Shown here piece after piece: positions 45,656-53,717 of a stretch of 64,000 nt of DNA. The stretch covers positions 744,001 to 808,000 of the forward strand of contig NZ_CP035037.1 in NCBI RefSeq assembly GCF_004028235.1. The letters run 5' to 3'. A program made the translations under genes and the position numbers. This DNA comes from Leucobacter muris (lineage in GTDB: Bacteria > Actinomycetota > Actinomycetes > Actinomycetales > Microbacteriaceae). The number at the start of each line of letters is the position of its first letter. Within the stretch, counting starts at the first letter, position 1. The notes under the pieces were generated by a model that worked only from the letters and a program-made list of their open reading frames with translations, did no database searches and was not told the origin of the DNA.

Positions 45656-46315
45656 CTATCCAAAAGAGCGATGGCATCTTGCCAATGGGGCCGTTGTGAG
45701 CTCGTGCGAGATCCCCTCTGACGCGCGCTGCACCTTCGCTACCAGCGCAGCGTCGCCGGGCTGCTCGGGATCAAGCCAGTCGCCGTGCTCGTCGCGTGGG
45801 AGAACGAGCGGCATCCGCGGCCAGTACTCGGCCGCTTCGCTGCCGGTGGGGGCGTCGCGGGTGACCATCGAGTACGTTGTGAGTTCACCGTCGTCGGTGG
45901 TGACGGTGGAGGTGACCGCGGCGATCCCGAACTGCTCGCCGTCTGGCAGCGCGAAGCGCCCTTTCTTCTCGACGTACCAGCTCGCCGGCAGCAGCGCGCG
46001 GCGCTGGAACGGCTTCTTCCACGAGCGCAACAGCCGGTCGTCGCGAGAGTTGAACGCGGAGAACTTCACCGGCCCGCTGCCGTCAAGCCAGAGCCACCAC
46101 CACCCGAACACGAGCTCACGATCACCGTCCTCGGCCGCGCGGATGATGGGGTTCAGGTTGCGGGCCTTCGATCCGGTGATCGCGGCCCTGCCGTCGCGGC
46201 CCTGTGCCCACTCCGCGATCGCGCGCTCGGACTCGCGCTGGTCCAGTGGGCGGAGCGGATTGCGCGGTTCCTCCCCGTCGTGGAGGTAGCCGCCAAGTCC
46301 GTAGCTGTTGCACAT
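45656..46315 (-). CDS. SRAP (YedK/HMCES-like) protein, divergent active site
   Basis: A 219-residue SOS-response-associated peptidase-like protein. The required Cys is residue 2 (MCNSYG; the start at 46315 makes it terminal after Met removal). FNSRDDRLLR and RRALLPASWYVEKK match the canonical NARxE and FYEW segments, with the Glu kept. The usual IHxRMPVIL is here YWPRMPLVL, so the catalytic His is absent. SRAP proteins crosslink to abasic sites in single-stranded DNA. This variant belongs to a minus-strand prophage gene group. Confidence 0.75.
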   Translation of the reverse strand: MCNSYGLGGYLHDGEEPRNPLRPLDQRESERAIAEWAQGRDGRAAITGSKARNLNPIIRAAEDGDRELVFGWWWLWLDGSGPVKFSAFNSRDDRLLRSWKKPFQRRALLPASWYVEKKGRFALPDGEQFGIAAVTSTVTTDDGELTTYSMVTRDAPTGSEAAEYWPRMPLVLPRDEHGDWLDPEQPGDAALVAKVQRASEGISHELTTAPLARCHRSFG

Positions 46316-46378
46316 GCGCACAGGCTACGCCGCCGCGCCGCCCGCGGACACCCCCTCGCGCCCCACGAGGGCGATGGG

Positions 46379-46585
46379 CTACTCCGAGCGCGACTCCTGA
46401 TCCGCGGCAGCGCTCGCCGCCGCGATGATGCGGCTCACCTGCATGCGGGAGAGGCGCACGGCCGCGGCGATCGCTGTCTGGGGGATCTTGGCGGCGTGGG
46501 CGTCGAGGATCGCGGCGTCGCGGGCGGCGTGGGCCTGCTCGAGGCGGTCGGCGGCGGCTGTGAGGGCGCGGGCGTGGTTGGTCAT
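46379..46585 (-). CDS. Small HTH protein
   Basis: A 68-residue protein: a helical N-terminus, then IPQTAIAAAVRLSRMQVSRII, a helix-turn-helix like that of resolvase or sigma-type C-termini. It may regulate this small minus-strand group. It starts with an ATGA overlap on the upstream 30-residue membrane gene. Confidence 0.55.
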   Translation of the reverse strand: MTNHARALTAAADRLEQAHAARDAAILDAHAAKIPQTAIAAAVRLSRMQVSRIIAAASAAADQESRSE

Positions 46586-46674
46586 CGTCGGCCTCGGATC
46601 GCGTAGATGAGCGCGGCCACAGCAATCACCGCGGCGGCGATGGAGATGATGAGGGTGAGGGTGAGGGTCTGCAT
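46582..46674 (-). CDS. Tiny membrane protein, 30 residues
   Basis: A 30-residue product: MQTLTLTLIISIAAAVIAVA then ALIYAIRGRR, a single hydrophobic helix with a basic end. AGGAGCCC lies just before the ATG on the minus strand, and the stop overlaps the HTH gene start (ATGA). Confidence 0.5.
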   Translation of the reverse strand: MQTLTLTLIISIAAAVIAVAALIYAIRGRR

Positions 46675-46708
46675 GAGGGGCTCCTGGTGGACGTAGGATG
46701 GAGGGGTA

Positions 46709-46741
46709 GGGCCCCGAGTATCTAACGGCTACTCGGGGCCC
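46709..46741 (-). terminator. Hairpin between the two tiny membrane genes
   Basis: GGGCCCCGAGTA at 46709-46720 pairs perfectly with TACTCGGGGCCC at 46730-46741 around a nine-base loop. There is no T run on either side. It may act as an attenuator. Confidence 0.65.
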
Positions 46742-46748
46742 TTCTCTG

Positions 46749-46844
46749 TCAGTCGCGGTTGCGCCGGTTGCGCTTCGCGGTCTGCCAGAGGATGAGGGCG
46801 GTGATGAGGTTGACCAGTGCGGTGAAGAACCCGATGATCTCCAT
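46749..46844 (-). CDS. Tiny membrane protein, 31 residues
   Basis: A 31-residue product: MEIIGFFTALVNLITALILW followed by QTAKRNRRNRD. One helix and a basic tail. GAGGGAGGG precedes the ATG. It is the first gene behind the promoter and palindrome at 46860-46926. Confidence 0.55.
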   Translation of the reverse strand: MEIIGFFTALVNLITALILWQTAKRNRRNRD

Positions 46845-46881
46845 GTTTCCCTCCCTCTCTGTCGGGGTATCTCCCCGACGT

Positions 46882-46926
46882 CTCTAGTGTAACATCATGT
46901 GGCACAATTGTGCAACATGATGTTAC
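46882..46926 (-). promoter_or_regulatory. Promoter overlapped by a 38-bp palindrome
   Basis: Bases 46889-46926 form a nearly perfect palindrome: GTAACATCATGT, a central GCACAATTGTGC that is itself a palindrome, and ACATGATGTTAC, with one mismatched pair. On the minus strand TTGCAC and TACACT, 18 bases apart, form a promoter whose boxes lie within or beside the palindrome. It reads toward the tiny membrane gene at 46844. A small GTCGGGG/CCCCGAC hairpin (46861-46879) lies in the leader. Confidence 0.65.
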
Positions 46927-46945
46927 GCGGCGGGGGTCGATCCGA

Positions 46946-47248
46946 TCACGACAGGCTGCGCCCCTCGACGGGTTTGTGTCGCTGATCCCAGGATCGCCAC
47001 GTCACCGCGGCAGCCATCTGCACGCTCGGGAAGTACCCGACGAGGGCGCGTACGTCGGGATCCTCGTCGCCGGTCACCGAGCGCCAGAGCAGCGCGGACG
47101 GGCGCCCGATTCGCACCCGGCGGATGATCGCGACCCGGATCGCCCCGTCGTACATCCACGCCTCTTCATCGCTGACGCGCGTCAGCGTCATCATCGGGCT
47201 CCACGGCATTCCTCCCATGCGGGCGAGAGTAGCCGCGACCCCCGACAT
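46946..47248 (-). CDS. Prophage protein of unknown function
   Basis: A 100-residue protein (MTLTRVSDEEAWMYDGAIRV, RIGRPSALLWRSVTGDEDPD). Not recognised. The ATG overlaps the stop of the gene before it. It lies close to the right end of the prophage. Confidence 0.5.
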   Translation of the reverse strand: MSGVAATLARMGGMPWSPMMTLTRVSDEEAWMYDGAIRVAIIRRVRIGRPSALLWRSVTGDEDPDVRALVGYFPSVQMAAAVTWRSWDQRHKPVEGRSLS

Positions 47249-47523
47249 CAGACCCGACGCACGCTGAGCATCTGCCACCCCGCGGGCGCCGCGGCCCGCA
47301 GCTCGGCGTAGCTCGATCCCTCGACCTCTCGCGTTGCGTCGCGCCGCGCGTAGGTGCCGAGCGCGGTGATGGCGGTCTCGCCCTTCTTCATGGTGACCGG
47401 GGCCTGCACGAGCACGAACCCTTCTGGGCGGTTCTTCTCGAGCTGCTCCTGCACCTCGGGGATCCCTTCTCCCTTCACCTCGATGGCGACCGATTCGACC
47501 TGGCGGATTGTGGCGAGCAACAT
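47248..47523 (-). CDS. Prophage protein of unknown function
   Basis: A 91-residue protein (IRQVESVAIEVKGEGIPEV, PVTMKKGETAITALGTYARRD). Not recognised; probably a small alpha/beta domain. It is the last minus-strand gene before the attachment region and is coupled to the next gene. Confidence 0.5.
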   Translation of the reverse strand: MLLATIRQVESVAIEVKGEGIPEVQEQLEKNRPEGFVLVQAPVTMKKGETAITALGTYARRDATREVEGSSYAELRAAAPAGWQMLSVRRV

Positions 47524-47569
47524 GATCCGAGACTACCGCGCGCGTGGGGCAAACGTGGGGCAGAGGGGG

Positions 47570-47590
47570 ACTGTAATAGGCGGTAGTGCG
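47570..47590 (+). repeat. Probable integrase arm-type site, copy 1
   Basis: ACTGTAATAGGCGGTAGTG shares ACTGTAAT, CGGT and a closing TG with the copy at 47673. Nearby, CGTGGGGCA occurs twice directly (47543, 47554) and once inverted (47592-47600). Repeats like these flank phage attachment cores. Confidence 0.5.
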
Positions 47591-47672
47591 CTGCCCCACG
47601 CGGTGACCCTGGACCCCCGAGATTGGCGTGTTGATGCGGGTCCAGGCGGTGCGCGGTGGTGCACCGCACTGC

Positions 47673-47693
47673 ACTGTAATCGACGGTGATGGG
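47673..47693 (+). repeat. Probable integrase arm-type site, copy 2
   Basis: ACTGTAATCGACGGTGATG, the second copy, lies 20 bases before the tRNA-like 3' end at 47714. Confidence 0.5.
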
Positions 47694-47713
47694 CCTGATA
47701 GCGTTCGCAATGA

Positions 47714-47748
47714 GAAGGTCAGGGGTTCGATTCCCCTCAGATCCACCA
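47714..47748 (+). other. Candidate attR: 3' end of a tRNA or tmRNA-like gene
   Basis: AGGGG TTCGATT CCCCT is a complete T arm (47721-47737), followed by CAGATCC, a discriminator A and CCA (47738-47748). No upstream half of a tRNA precedes it; arm-type repeats do. This is how the distal att site of a tRNA-targeting element looks. Yet it does not match the tRNA-Pro at the other end of the prophage. The 363-base gap 47524-47886 holds no protein gene. Confidence 0.65.
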
Positions 47749-47758
47749 CACGAGAGGC

Positions 47759-47799
47759 GGGTCCGATCGGTGAGAAGTCACCGATCGGGCCCGTTTTTT
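47759..47799 (+). terminator. Rho-independent terminator after the tRNA-like 3' end
   Basis: GGGTCCGATCGGTGA pairs with TCACCGATCGGGCCC around GAAG, followed by G and six T. It would have ended the original host RNA gene. Confidence 0.85.
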
Positions 47800-47886
47800 C
47801 GTTGCTGGGGTTCTCGCCCGGGGCTGATCTGGCTTCTCCGATGAGAGGGTCATGTGCGGCAGAGGTGGGGCGAGCCCCTGCCCGGC

Positions 47887-49077
47887 CTACCCGACGCAGC
47901 GGCCGGAGGGCACCGCCGCGGGCTCGGCCGATGCGTCGAGCGTCGCGAGCACCGGCAGCAGTTCGGCGAGGGTCATCGCGTAGCCGACGCCCGGCCGCAC
48001 GGCGTCTCGCGCGAACACCACTCCGGCGACGGCGCCCGCCTCGGTGAGCAGCGGGCCGCCCGAGTTGCCGGGCTGCACCACGGCGTCGAGCGTGTGCACG
48101 AAGCGCTGGGCTCCGCCCGACCCGTAGATGTCGGGCACGGTCGTGCTGCCCGTCGCGAGCACCCCCGCCGCCACCGTGCGGAACGGCCCGCCGTGCGGGT
48201 AGCCCTGCACCGCGCCGACGCCGCCCGGTGCGAGCGCGTCGTCGAGCGGCAGCGGCGCGGCGTCGACGTCGGCCGCGACGATCGCGAGGTCGTCGACGGG
48301 GTCGAAGTAGACGACGCGGCCGTCGCGGGCGGGCTGCCCCGGCAGTTCGACGAGGGGCGTGTCGATGCCGGCGACAACGTGGGCGTTCGTGACGATGCGA
48401 TCCTCGGCCACCACGAAGCCGCTGCCCGTCGGCATCGTGCCGCAGCCGTGCGCGATGCCCGAGATGCGCGCCACCGAGGCTCCCGCCGCGGCGAGCGCCG
48501 GATCGTCGGTGTCGACGCGCGAGAGGTCGGGCGAGGCGAGCACGAGGTTCTCGTCGATGAGGCCGTCGATGGCGGGCAGCACGGTGTCGCCGAGCAGTGC
48601 CGAGTGCAGCCTGGCCATCGCCTCCACGAGCGGCTCCGGGGTGACCCGGTCGAGGTAGCGCAGCAACGACGACGAGGCGACCGTCGACGACACCCCGGGG
48701 ATGCCGGACGCGGCCACGGCCGACCCGATCAGCGAGACCGAGGTGACGGCCGCGATGAGACCGAGCGCGCCGCCGAGCAGTCGCTCCAGGGGGCGCAGGC
48801 GAATCCGATCCGCCCCGCTCCTGATGAGGGCCCCGACGGCGGCTCCGATGCAGCCGCCGAGCGCGAGCAGCCCCGCCGCGGCCGCGATCACGGCCGCGCT
48901 GCGCCAGCCCGTCTCGGGCAGTTCGCGCGCGATGAGCGGCAGCACCCAGGGCGTCGCCGCAGCACCTGCGAGCAGCCCGCAGGCGGCCCCGAGCGTCGAG
49001 AACAGCCCGGCCCGGAACCCCGCCGTGAGCCCGATGACGAGCAACAGCAGGATGATGACGTCTGCGACTGCGGGCAT
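47887..49077 (-). CDS. MarP-like membrane serine protease
   Basis: A 396-residue protein. The N-terminal 150 residues form four membrane helices of the CvpA type (VADVIILLLLVIGLTAGFRAG). A linker leads to a trypsin-like periplasmic domain (about 200-385) with TNAHVVAG (His), DDLAIV (Asp) and GNSGGPLL (Ser). A Cys (HGCGTMP) near the start of the protease matches the regulatory disulfide of M. tuberculosis MarP. The family supports acid and oxidative stress resistance. Confidence 0.92.
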   Translation of the reverse strand: MPAVADVIILLLLVIGLTAGFRAGLFSTLGAACGLLAGAAATPWVLPLIARELPETGWRSAAVIAAAAGLLALGGCIGAAVGALIRSGADRIRLRPLERLLGGALGLIAAVTSVSLIGSAVAASGIPGVSSTVASSSLLRYLDRVTPEPLVEAMARLHSALLGDTVLPAIDGLIDENLVLASPDLSRVDTDDPALAAAGASVARISGIAHGCGTMPTGSGFVVAEDRIVTNAHVVAGIDTPLVELPGQPARDGRVVYFDPVDDLAIVAADVDAAPLPLDDALAPGGVGAVQGYPHGGPFRTVAAGVLATGSTTVPDIYGSGGAQRFVHTLDAVVQPGNSGGPLLTEAGAVAGVVFARDAVRPGVGYAMTLAELLPVLATLDASAEPAAVPSGRCVG

Positions 49078-49183
49078 CGGCCCCTCTCGGAGGATCGGGC
49101 GCCCGGCCGGGCGCTGTTCGCGCCGAGCCTACAGCACCCGGGTGGGGGTGCGGCGCGGGTGCGGCTCTGTCGACGCGCGCCGA

Positions 49184-50575
49184 TCAGCGCGCGCCGTCGC
49201 CCATCCGGAGGCCCGGGATCACGGAGAGCGCGAGCACCGCCGCGGCGAGGCAGAACACGGCTGGGAACCCGGATCCGGCGAGCGGAAAGGTGAGGAACGC
49301 CAGGCCCGCCACCGCGATGGTGAGAGCCGAGCCCGTCGAATCCGAGATCGACAGCGCGGACGAGTTGAAGCCCTCGTTCGCGCTCGTCGAGTACGCCAGG
49401 GTGAGCACCGTCAGCCTCGGATAGATCAGGCCCATGCCGCCGCCCGCGACGCCCCACGCGATGACGACGAGCGAGGGCAGCCGATCGGCGAGCGACACCG
49501 CGAGCAGCGCGAGCACTCCCGCGAGCAGCAGCGAGGTGCCGATCACCACGATCCGCCGACTGCCGAGCCGGTCGCCGTACCGGCCCTGCGCGAAGGAGGC
49601 GAGCGACCACGCGAGCGCCGCGGCGGTGAGGGCGAGGCCGGCGATCATCGGGCTGAAGGCGAAGCGGTCCATGAGGAGTTTCGGCACATACGTCTCGGCG
49701 GCGAGGAAGCCGCCGGCCACGAGCCCCCGCATGAGAATCGCGCTCGGCAGACCGACGCGTCCGCGCAGGGTACCCCTCGGCATCAACGGTTTGATCGCGA
49801 AGCCGACGACGGCGACGCACCCCAGCGCGATCGGCCAGCCGACCGCCGGGGGCGCCTCGGCGGCGAAGCCCGCCCCGACCGCGGAGACTGCGACGACCGT
49901 GGCCAGCAGCAGCCGCACTCCGATCGTGCCGCCGCCCGGCGGCTCGGAGATCCCGCTCGAACCCGGGGGCTCCGCTCCCTCCGCCGGGTCCAGCGACGCG
50001 CTCCGCAACTGAGCCATGACGATGAGGAACGCCGCCGCCGTGAGCACCGCGACGCCGAGGAACGCCCACCGCCAGTGCAGATACTGCGCCACGGCGCCCG
50101 CGAGGAACGGACCGACCATCGACGGCAGCACCCAGGCCGCCGCGAACGCCGCGAAGATCCTGCCGTGCAGCTCGCGCGGGTACACCCGCGCGATCACGAC
50201 GTAGAGAGACACCGTCTGGCCGCCCACCCCCAGACCCTGGATCAGGCGCCCGACGATGAACGTGTACATCTCGGGGGCGGTACCCGAGACGATCAGCCCC
50301 GCGGTGAACAGCGTCACTGCCGCGCACAGCGGCGCCCGGGGGCCGCTGCGATCGCTCCATGCACCGGCGGCGACCATGCCGATCACTCCGGTGGCCAGCG
50401 TGCCGGAGAAGGCGACGGCGAAGAGGGCCTGCCCGTTCAGGTCGACGCTGACGACGGGCATCACCGTCGTGACCGCCAGTGCTTCGAGGGCCGCCAGGAA
50501 GATGAGCGCGACCGAACCGAGCGTGATGCCGAGCCGCGCTCGATCCCAGATCGTCTCAGGCGCTGCGGAGGTCAT
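49184..50575 (-). CDS. MFS transporter
   Basis: A 463-residue major facilitator with twelve or more hydrophobic segments. ALEALAVTTVMPVV in helix 1, AGAWSDRSGPRAPL for motif A and GRLIQGLGVGGQTVSLYVVI for helix 4-5 resemble the DHA2/EmrB group. A Pro/Glu/Ser-rich cytoplasmic loop lies at about 205-225. Substrate unknown. The start at 50575 (MTSAAPETIW) fits the family; its GGAG is directly adjacent and poor. Confidence 0.85.
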   Translation of the reverse strand: MTSAAPETIWDRARLGITLGSVALIFLAALEALAVTTVMPVVSVDLNGQALFAVAFSGTLATGVIGMVAAGAWSDRSGPRAPLCAAVTLFTAGLIVSGTAPEMYTFIVGRLIQGLGVGGQTVSLYVVIARVYPRELHGRIFAAFAAAWVLPSMVGPFLAGAVAQYLHWRWAFLGVAVLTAAAFLIVMAQLRSASLDPAEGAEPPGSSGISEPPGGGTIGVRLLLATVVAVSAVGAGFAAEAPPAVGWPIALGCVAVVGFAIKPLMPRGTLRGRVGLPSAILMRGLVAGGFLAAETYVPKLLMDRFAFSPMIAGLALTAAALAWSLASFAQGRYGDRLGSRRIVVIGTSLLLAGVLALLAVSLADRLPSLVVIAWGVAGGGMGLIYPRLTVLTLAYSTSANEGFNSSALSISDSTGSALTIAVAGLAFLTFPLAGSGFPAVFCLAAAVLALSVIPGLRMGDGAR

Positions 50576-50640
50576 CTCCGATCCGCTCGATCGCGAACGT
50601 GCATCGGACCATTCTCCCACGCGGGAGGCCGTCGCGCAGG

Positions 50641-51207
50641 CTACAGCGCCGCAGGGCTCGCGGTGCGCGGGTCTCGGGCGGGATCGTACGAATTCGCCGC
50701 ACCATCAGCGCTCGCCGCCTCCGACGGATCTGCGGTGCTCGCCGCTTCCGCGCGCAACCACGGCAGGCTGATCGGGATGGTGTCGAAGGCCGAGGGGTCC
50801 TCGGGCTGCGCCCCGCGAGCCGGGTCGAGCCAGGGCAGGCTGATCGCGAGCGCGTCCGTCACGCTCGGCGTCCAGCCGCCCGAGTGGGGCACGGGCCGCG
50901 GAGGCGGCAGGATCTCCGCGGCCTCGTCCGGCACCGCCGGGAGGGCGGTGCCGAGCTTCGCCAACCGGCTCCGCAGCGCGCACGCCAGCCCGTGGAAGCC
51001 GATGACGCCCCACACGAGGTTCGACGCGACGGCCGGCCAGGCCCCGTAGACGAGTGCGCCGCCCGCCGCGAGCAGGCCGCCGACGGCGTTGAGCGTCGCG
51101 TAGCGGATCGCGTCGGGCGATACCCAGCCGCGCCAGATCATCAGGTACGCCGAGAAGGTGCCGGCGGTGCCGAGCCACCCCAGGGCGGCTCCGACGAGGT
51201 CTTCCAA
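50641..51207 (-). CDS. CBU_0592-like membrane protein
   Basis: A 188-residue protein. The first 85 residues (ALGWLGTAGTFSAYLMIWRG, ATLNAVGGLLAAGGALVYGA, WGVIGFHGL) form three helices of the CBU_0592/YgjV-like family. The rest is a Pro/Ala/Ser-rich tail holding two near-copies of AISLPWLDP (ALAISLPWL and IPISLPWL). Start TTG at 51207 with GAGGAG eight bases upstream. It is divergent from the LysR gene. Confidence 0.65.
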   Translation of the reverse strand: MEDLVGAALGWLGTAGTFSAYLMIWRGWVSPDAIRYATLNAVGGLLAAGGALVYGAWPAVASNLVWGVIGFHGLACALRSRLAKLGTALPAVPDEAAEILPPPRPVPHSGGWTPSVTDALAISLPWLDPARGAQPEDPSAFDTIPISLPWLRAEAASTADPSEAASADGAANSYDPARDPRTASPAAL

Positions 51208-51364
51208 CGGTGCTCCTCGAGCGATCGAAGCGGGTACGGGCGGCGCCTCGGGGCGCGTGTCCCGCGGGTCTCCGAGGGGGCGCGCCGACGCCGGATGCAA
51301 CAATTCTGCGGACGCCGGTCGGTTCAGCACAATCGAATTATTGAGAACCGGGAGTTTAGAATGA

Positions 51365-52294
51365 GTGAATATGAGGATCAACGTCGCGCGGCTGCCGTAC
51401 TTCCTGCAGATCTCGCGCAGCGGCGGGGTGCTCGCGGCGGCCGAGGCGCTGAAGCTGACGCCGTCCGCGGTGTCCCAGCAGCTGGCGCGGCTCGAGGCCG
51501 AGGTGGGGGTGCCGCTCGTGGAGCGCAGCCCGCGCGGCATCGTGCCGACGGCGGCGGGACGCGAGCTGATCGAGCTCGCCGAGAACGTGGAGCGCGAGGT
51601 CAACGAGGCGGCTAGGCGGGTGGGCGCCGCGAGCGAGCTGCCGAGCGGTCGGGTGCGCTTCGGCGCGTTCCAGAGCTTCATCGGCGGCCTCCTCGCTCCC
51701 GCGCTGCCCCAGTGGCGCGGCGAGCTGTCGGGCGTCGACCTGCTGCTGGTCGAGGGCGAGCAGGCGGAGCTGCTGCGGGGGCTTCGCGCCGCCGAGCTGG
51801 AGCTCGTGGCGGTGGAGTTCGACGAGTCGGTCGCGCCGACCCCGCCCGGCCCGGGCGTGCGCGAGGCCGCTTTGCTCGACGACCCGTGGGTGCTGGTCGC
51901 CCCGTCGGGTACGCAGGCGGCGATGGGGGTCGTGGAGCTCGAGAACCTGCGGATGCCGTGGCTCGAGGTCGATCTCGGCGCGGGCGCCTCGCACGCGGTG
52001 CGTCGGGTGCGGCGGTCCCTGCCGCACTCGAGCACGGCGCCGCACCGCTACGGCAACCATCAGACGGCGCTCGCGCTCGTGGCCGCGGGCGAGGGGGTGA
52101 CGCTGCTGCCGCAGCTCGCGCTGCGCGAGCAGGCGCTGCCTGGCGTCGAGGTGCACGAGCTGCCGGGCCTCGGGGTGCGGCGCATCTCGCTGCGCTTCCG
52201 CTCGGGGCGGAAGCCGAACCCCGCCGTCGCGGCGGCCGTCGACTTCCTGCGGGCCGTCGTCGCGGGCGAGCCGGCGCCGGAGCCGGCGCCCTAG
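51365..52294 (+). CDS. LysR-family transcriptional regulator
   Basis: A 309-residue regulator. The winged helix covers about 5-65 (SGGVLAAAEALKLTPSAVSQQLARLEAEVGV, trimmed), and the LysR substrate domain follows (GRVRFGAFQSFIGGLLAPAL). The target is not visible; the neighbouring divergent membrane gene is the usual candidate. The start could be the GTG at 51365 or the ATG at 51371; GGGAG lies upstream at 51346. Confidence 0.85.
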   Translation: MNMRINVARLPYFLQISRSGGVLAAAEALKLTPSAVSQQLARLEAEVGVPLVERSPRGIVPTAAGRELIELAENVEREVNEAARRVGAASELPSGRVRFGAFQSFIGGLLAPALPQWRGELSGVDLLLVEGEQAELLRGLRAAELELVAVEFDESVAPTPPGPGVREAALLDDPWVLVAPSGTQAAMGVVELENLRMPWLEVDLGAGASHAVRRVRRSLPHSSTAPHRYGNHQTALALVAAGEGVTLLPQLALREQALPGVEVHELPGLGVRRISLRFRSGRKPNPAVAAAVDFLRAVVAGEPAPEPAP

Positions 52295-52310
52295 CCCGAC
52301 CCCGCGCACG

Positions 52311-52365
52311 CCGAGTCCCGATCCGCCGCCTCGCCCGGGGGGGGAAGCGGCGGATCGGGACTCGG
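52311..52365. terminator. Bidirectional terminator
   Basis: A perfect 19-bp inverted repeat (CCGAGTCCCGATCCGCCGC at 52311-52329 and its complement at 52347-52365) between the convergent lysR and formaldehyde dehydrogenase genes. The loop contains a run of eight G. Confidence 0.85.
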
Positions 52366-52382
52366 TCCGCACAGCGGGGCGG

Positions 52383-53600
52383 CTACGACTTGATGTAGCC
52401 GTTCGGGTTGAGCACGTACTTCTTCGCCGCGCCCTGGTCGAACTCGGCGTAGCCGCGCGGGGCGTCCTCCAGCGAGATCGGCGTCGCGTTGACCGCCTTC
52501 GCGATCTGCACCTTGTCGTGCAGGATCGCCTGCATGAGCTGGCGGTTGTACTTCATCACGGGGCACTGGCCCGTGGTGAACGACAGCGACTTCGCCCAGC
52601 CGAGGCCGAGGCGGATCGACAGCGAGCCCACCTTGGCCGCCTCGTCGACGCCGCCCGGGTCGCCGGTGACGTAGAGGCCCGGGATGCCCAGGGCGCCGCC
52701 CGCCTCGGTGATGTCCATCAGCGAGTTGAGCACCGTCGCGGGCGCCTCGTGGCTCGCGTCCGAGCCGTGGCCGCGGGCCTCGAAGCCGACGGCGTCGACG
52801 CCGCACTCCACCTCGGGCACCCCGAGGATCTGCTCGATCTGGTCGCGGGGGTCGCCCTCCGACACGTCGACGGTCTCGCACCCGATCGAGCGCGCCTGTG
52901 CGAGGCGGTCCTCGTTGAGGTCGCCGACGATGACCACTCCCGCGCCCAGCAGCTGCGCGCCGACCGCGGCGGCGATGCCGACCGGTCCGGCGCCCGCCAC
53001 GTAGACGGTGGAGCCGGGCTTCACTCCCGCCGAGTAGGCTCCGTGGAATCCGGTGGGGAAGATGTCGGAGAGCATCGTGAGGTCGAGGATCTTCTCGAGC
53101 GCCTGGTCGCGGTCGGGGAACTTCAGCAGGTTCCAGTCGGCGTAGGGCACGAGCACGTACTCGGCCTGCCCGCCGACCCAGCCGCCCATGTCGACGTAGC
53201 CGTAGGCGCTGCCCGGCCGGTCCGGGTTGACGTTCAGGCAGATGCCGGTCTTGCCCTCCTTGCAGTTGCGGCAGCGGCCGCAGGCGATGTTGAACGGTAC
53301 GGAGACGAGGTCGCCGACCTTGATGAACTCGACGTCGGGGCCGACCTCGACGACCTCGCCCGTGATCTCGTGGCCGAGCACGAGCCCCTCGGGGGCGGTG
53401 GTGCGACCGCGCACCATGTGCTGGTCGGAGCCGCAGATGTTCGTGGCGACGGTGCGCAGGATCGCTCCGTGCGGCACCTTGCGCCCGACGTTCGCGGGGT
53501 TGACGCCCGGACCGTCCTTCAGCTCGAACTCCGGATATTCGGTGTCGATGACCTCGACGACTCCTGGGCCCTTGTACGCAACAGCTTTGTTTCCAGACAT
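52383..53600 (-). CDS. Formaldehyde dehydrogenase, glutathione-independent zinc type
   Basis: A 405-residue zinc-dependent medium-chain dehydrogenase. NICGSDQHMVRGR carries the catalytic Cys and His, LGHEITGEVVEVG the next zinc ligand, and CGRCRNCKEGKTGIC the structural-zinc Cys set. The NAD site is VYVAGAGPVGIAAAVGAQLLGA. The start SGNKAVAYKGPGVVEV and the closing VLNPNGYIKS are like Pseudomonas FdhA (formaldehyde dismutase/dehydrogenase group). It oxidises formaldehyde to formate, the substrate of the fdh cluster 5 kb away. Confidence 0.9.
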   Translation of the reverse strand: MSGNKAVAYKGPGVVEVIDTEYPEFELKDGPGVNPANVGRKVPHGAILRTVATNICGSDQHMVRGRTTAPEGLVLGHEITGEVVEVGPDVEFIKVGDLVSVPFNIACGRCRNCKEGKTGICLNVNPDRPGSAYGYVDMGGWVGGQAEYVLVPYADWNLLKFPDRDQALEKILDLTMLSDIFPTGFHGAYSAGVKPGSTVYVAGAGPVGIAAAVGAQLLGAGVVIVGDLNEDRLAQARSIGCETVDVSEGDPRDQIEQILGVPEVECGVDAVGFEARGHGSDASHEAPATVLNSLMDITEAGGALGIPGLYVTGDPGGVDEAAKVGSLSIRLGLGWAKSLSFTTGQCPVMKYNRQLMQAILHDKVQIAKAVNATPISLEDAPRGYAEFDQGAAKKYVLNPNGYIKS

Positions 53601-53717
53601 CAGCGTCCTTTCTGTAGGAGGTCGACGGTGACCTGCCCCCAGCCTCTCCCCGCTCGGTGCTCCTCTCAACTGCCCGTGAGGATGAGGGGAGCCATACCTT
53701 CGGGTAGGTCTTCGGGC

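Noticed and set aside
47714..47748. A functional tRNA at the right end
   Set aside because: Only the T arm and acceptor 3' side are present; there is no D arm or anticodon arm that folds upstream.
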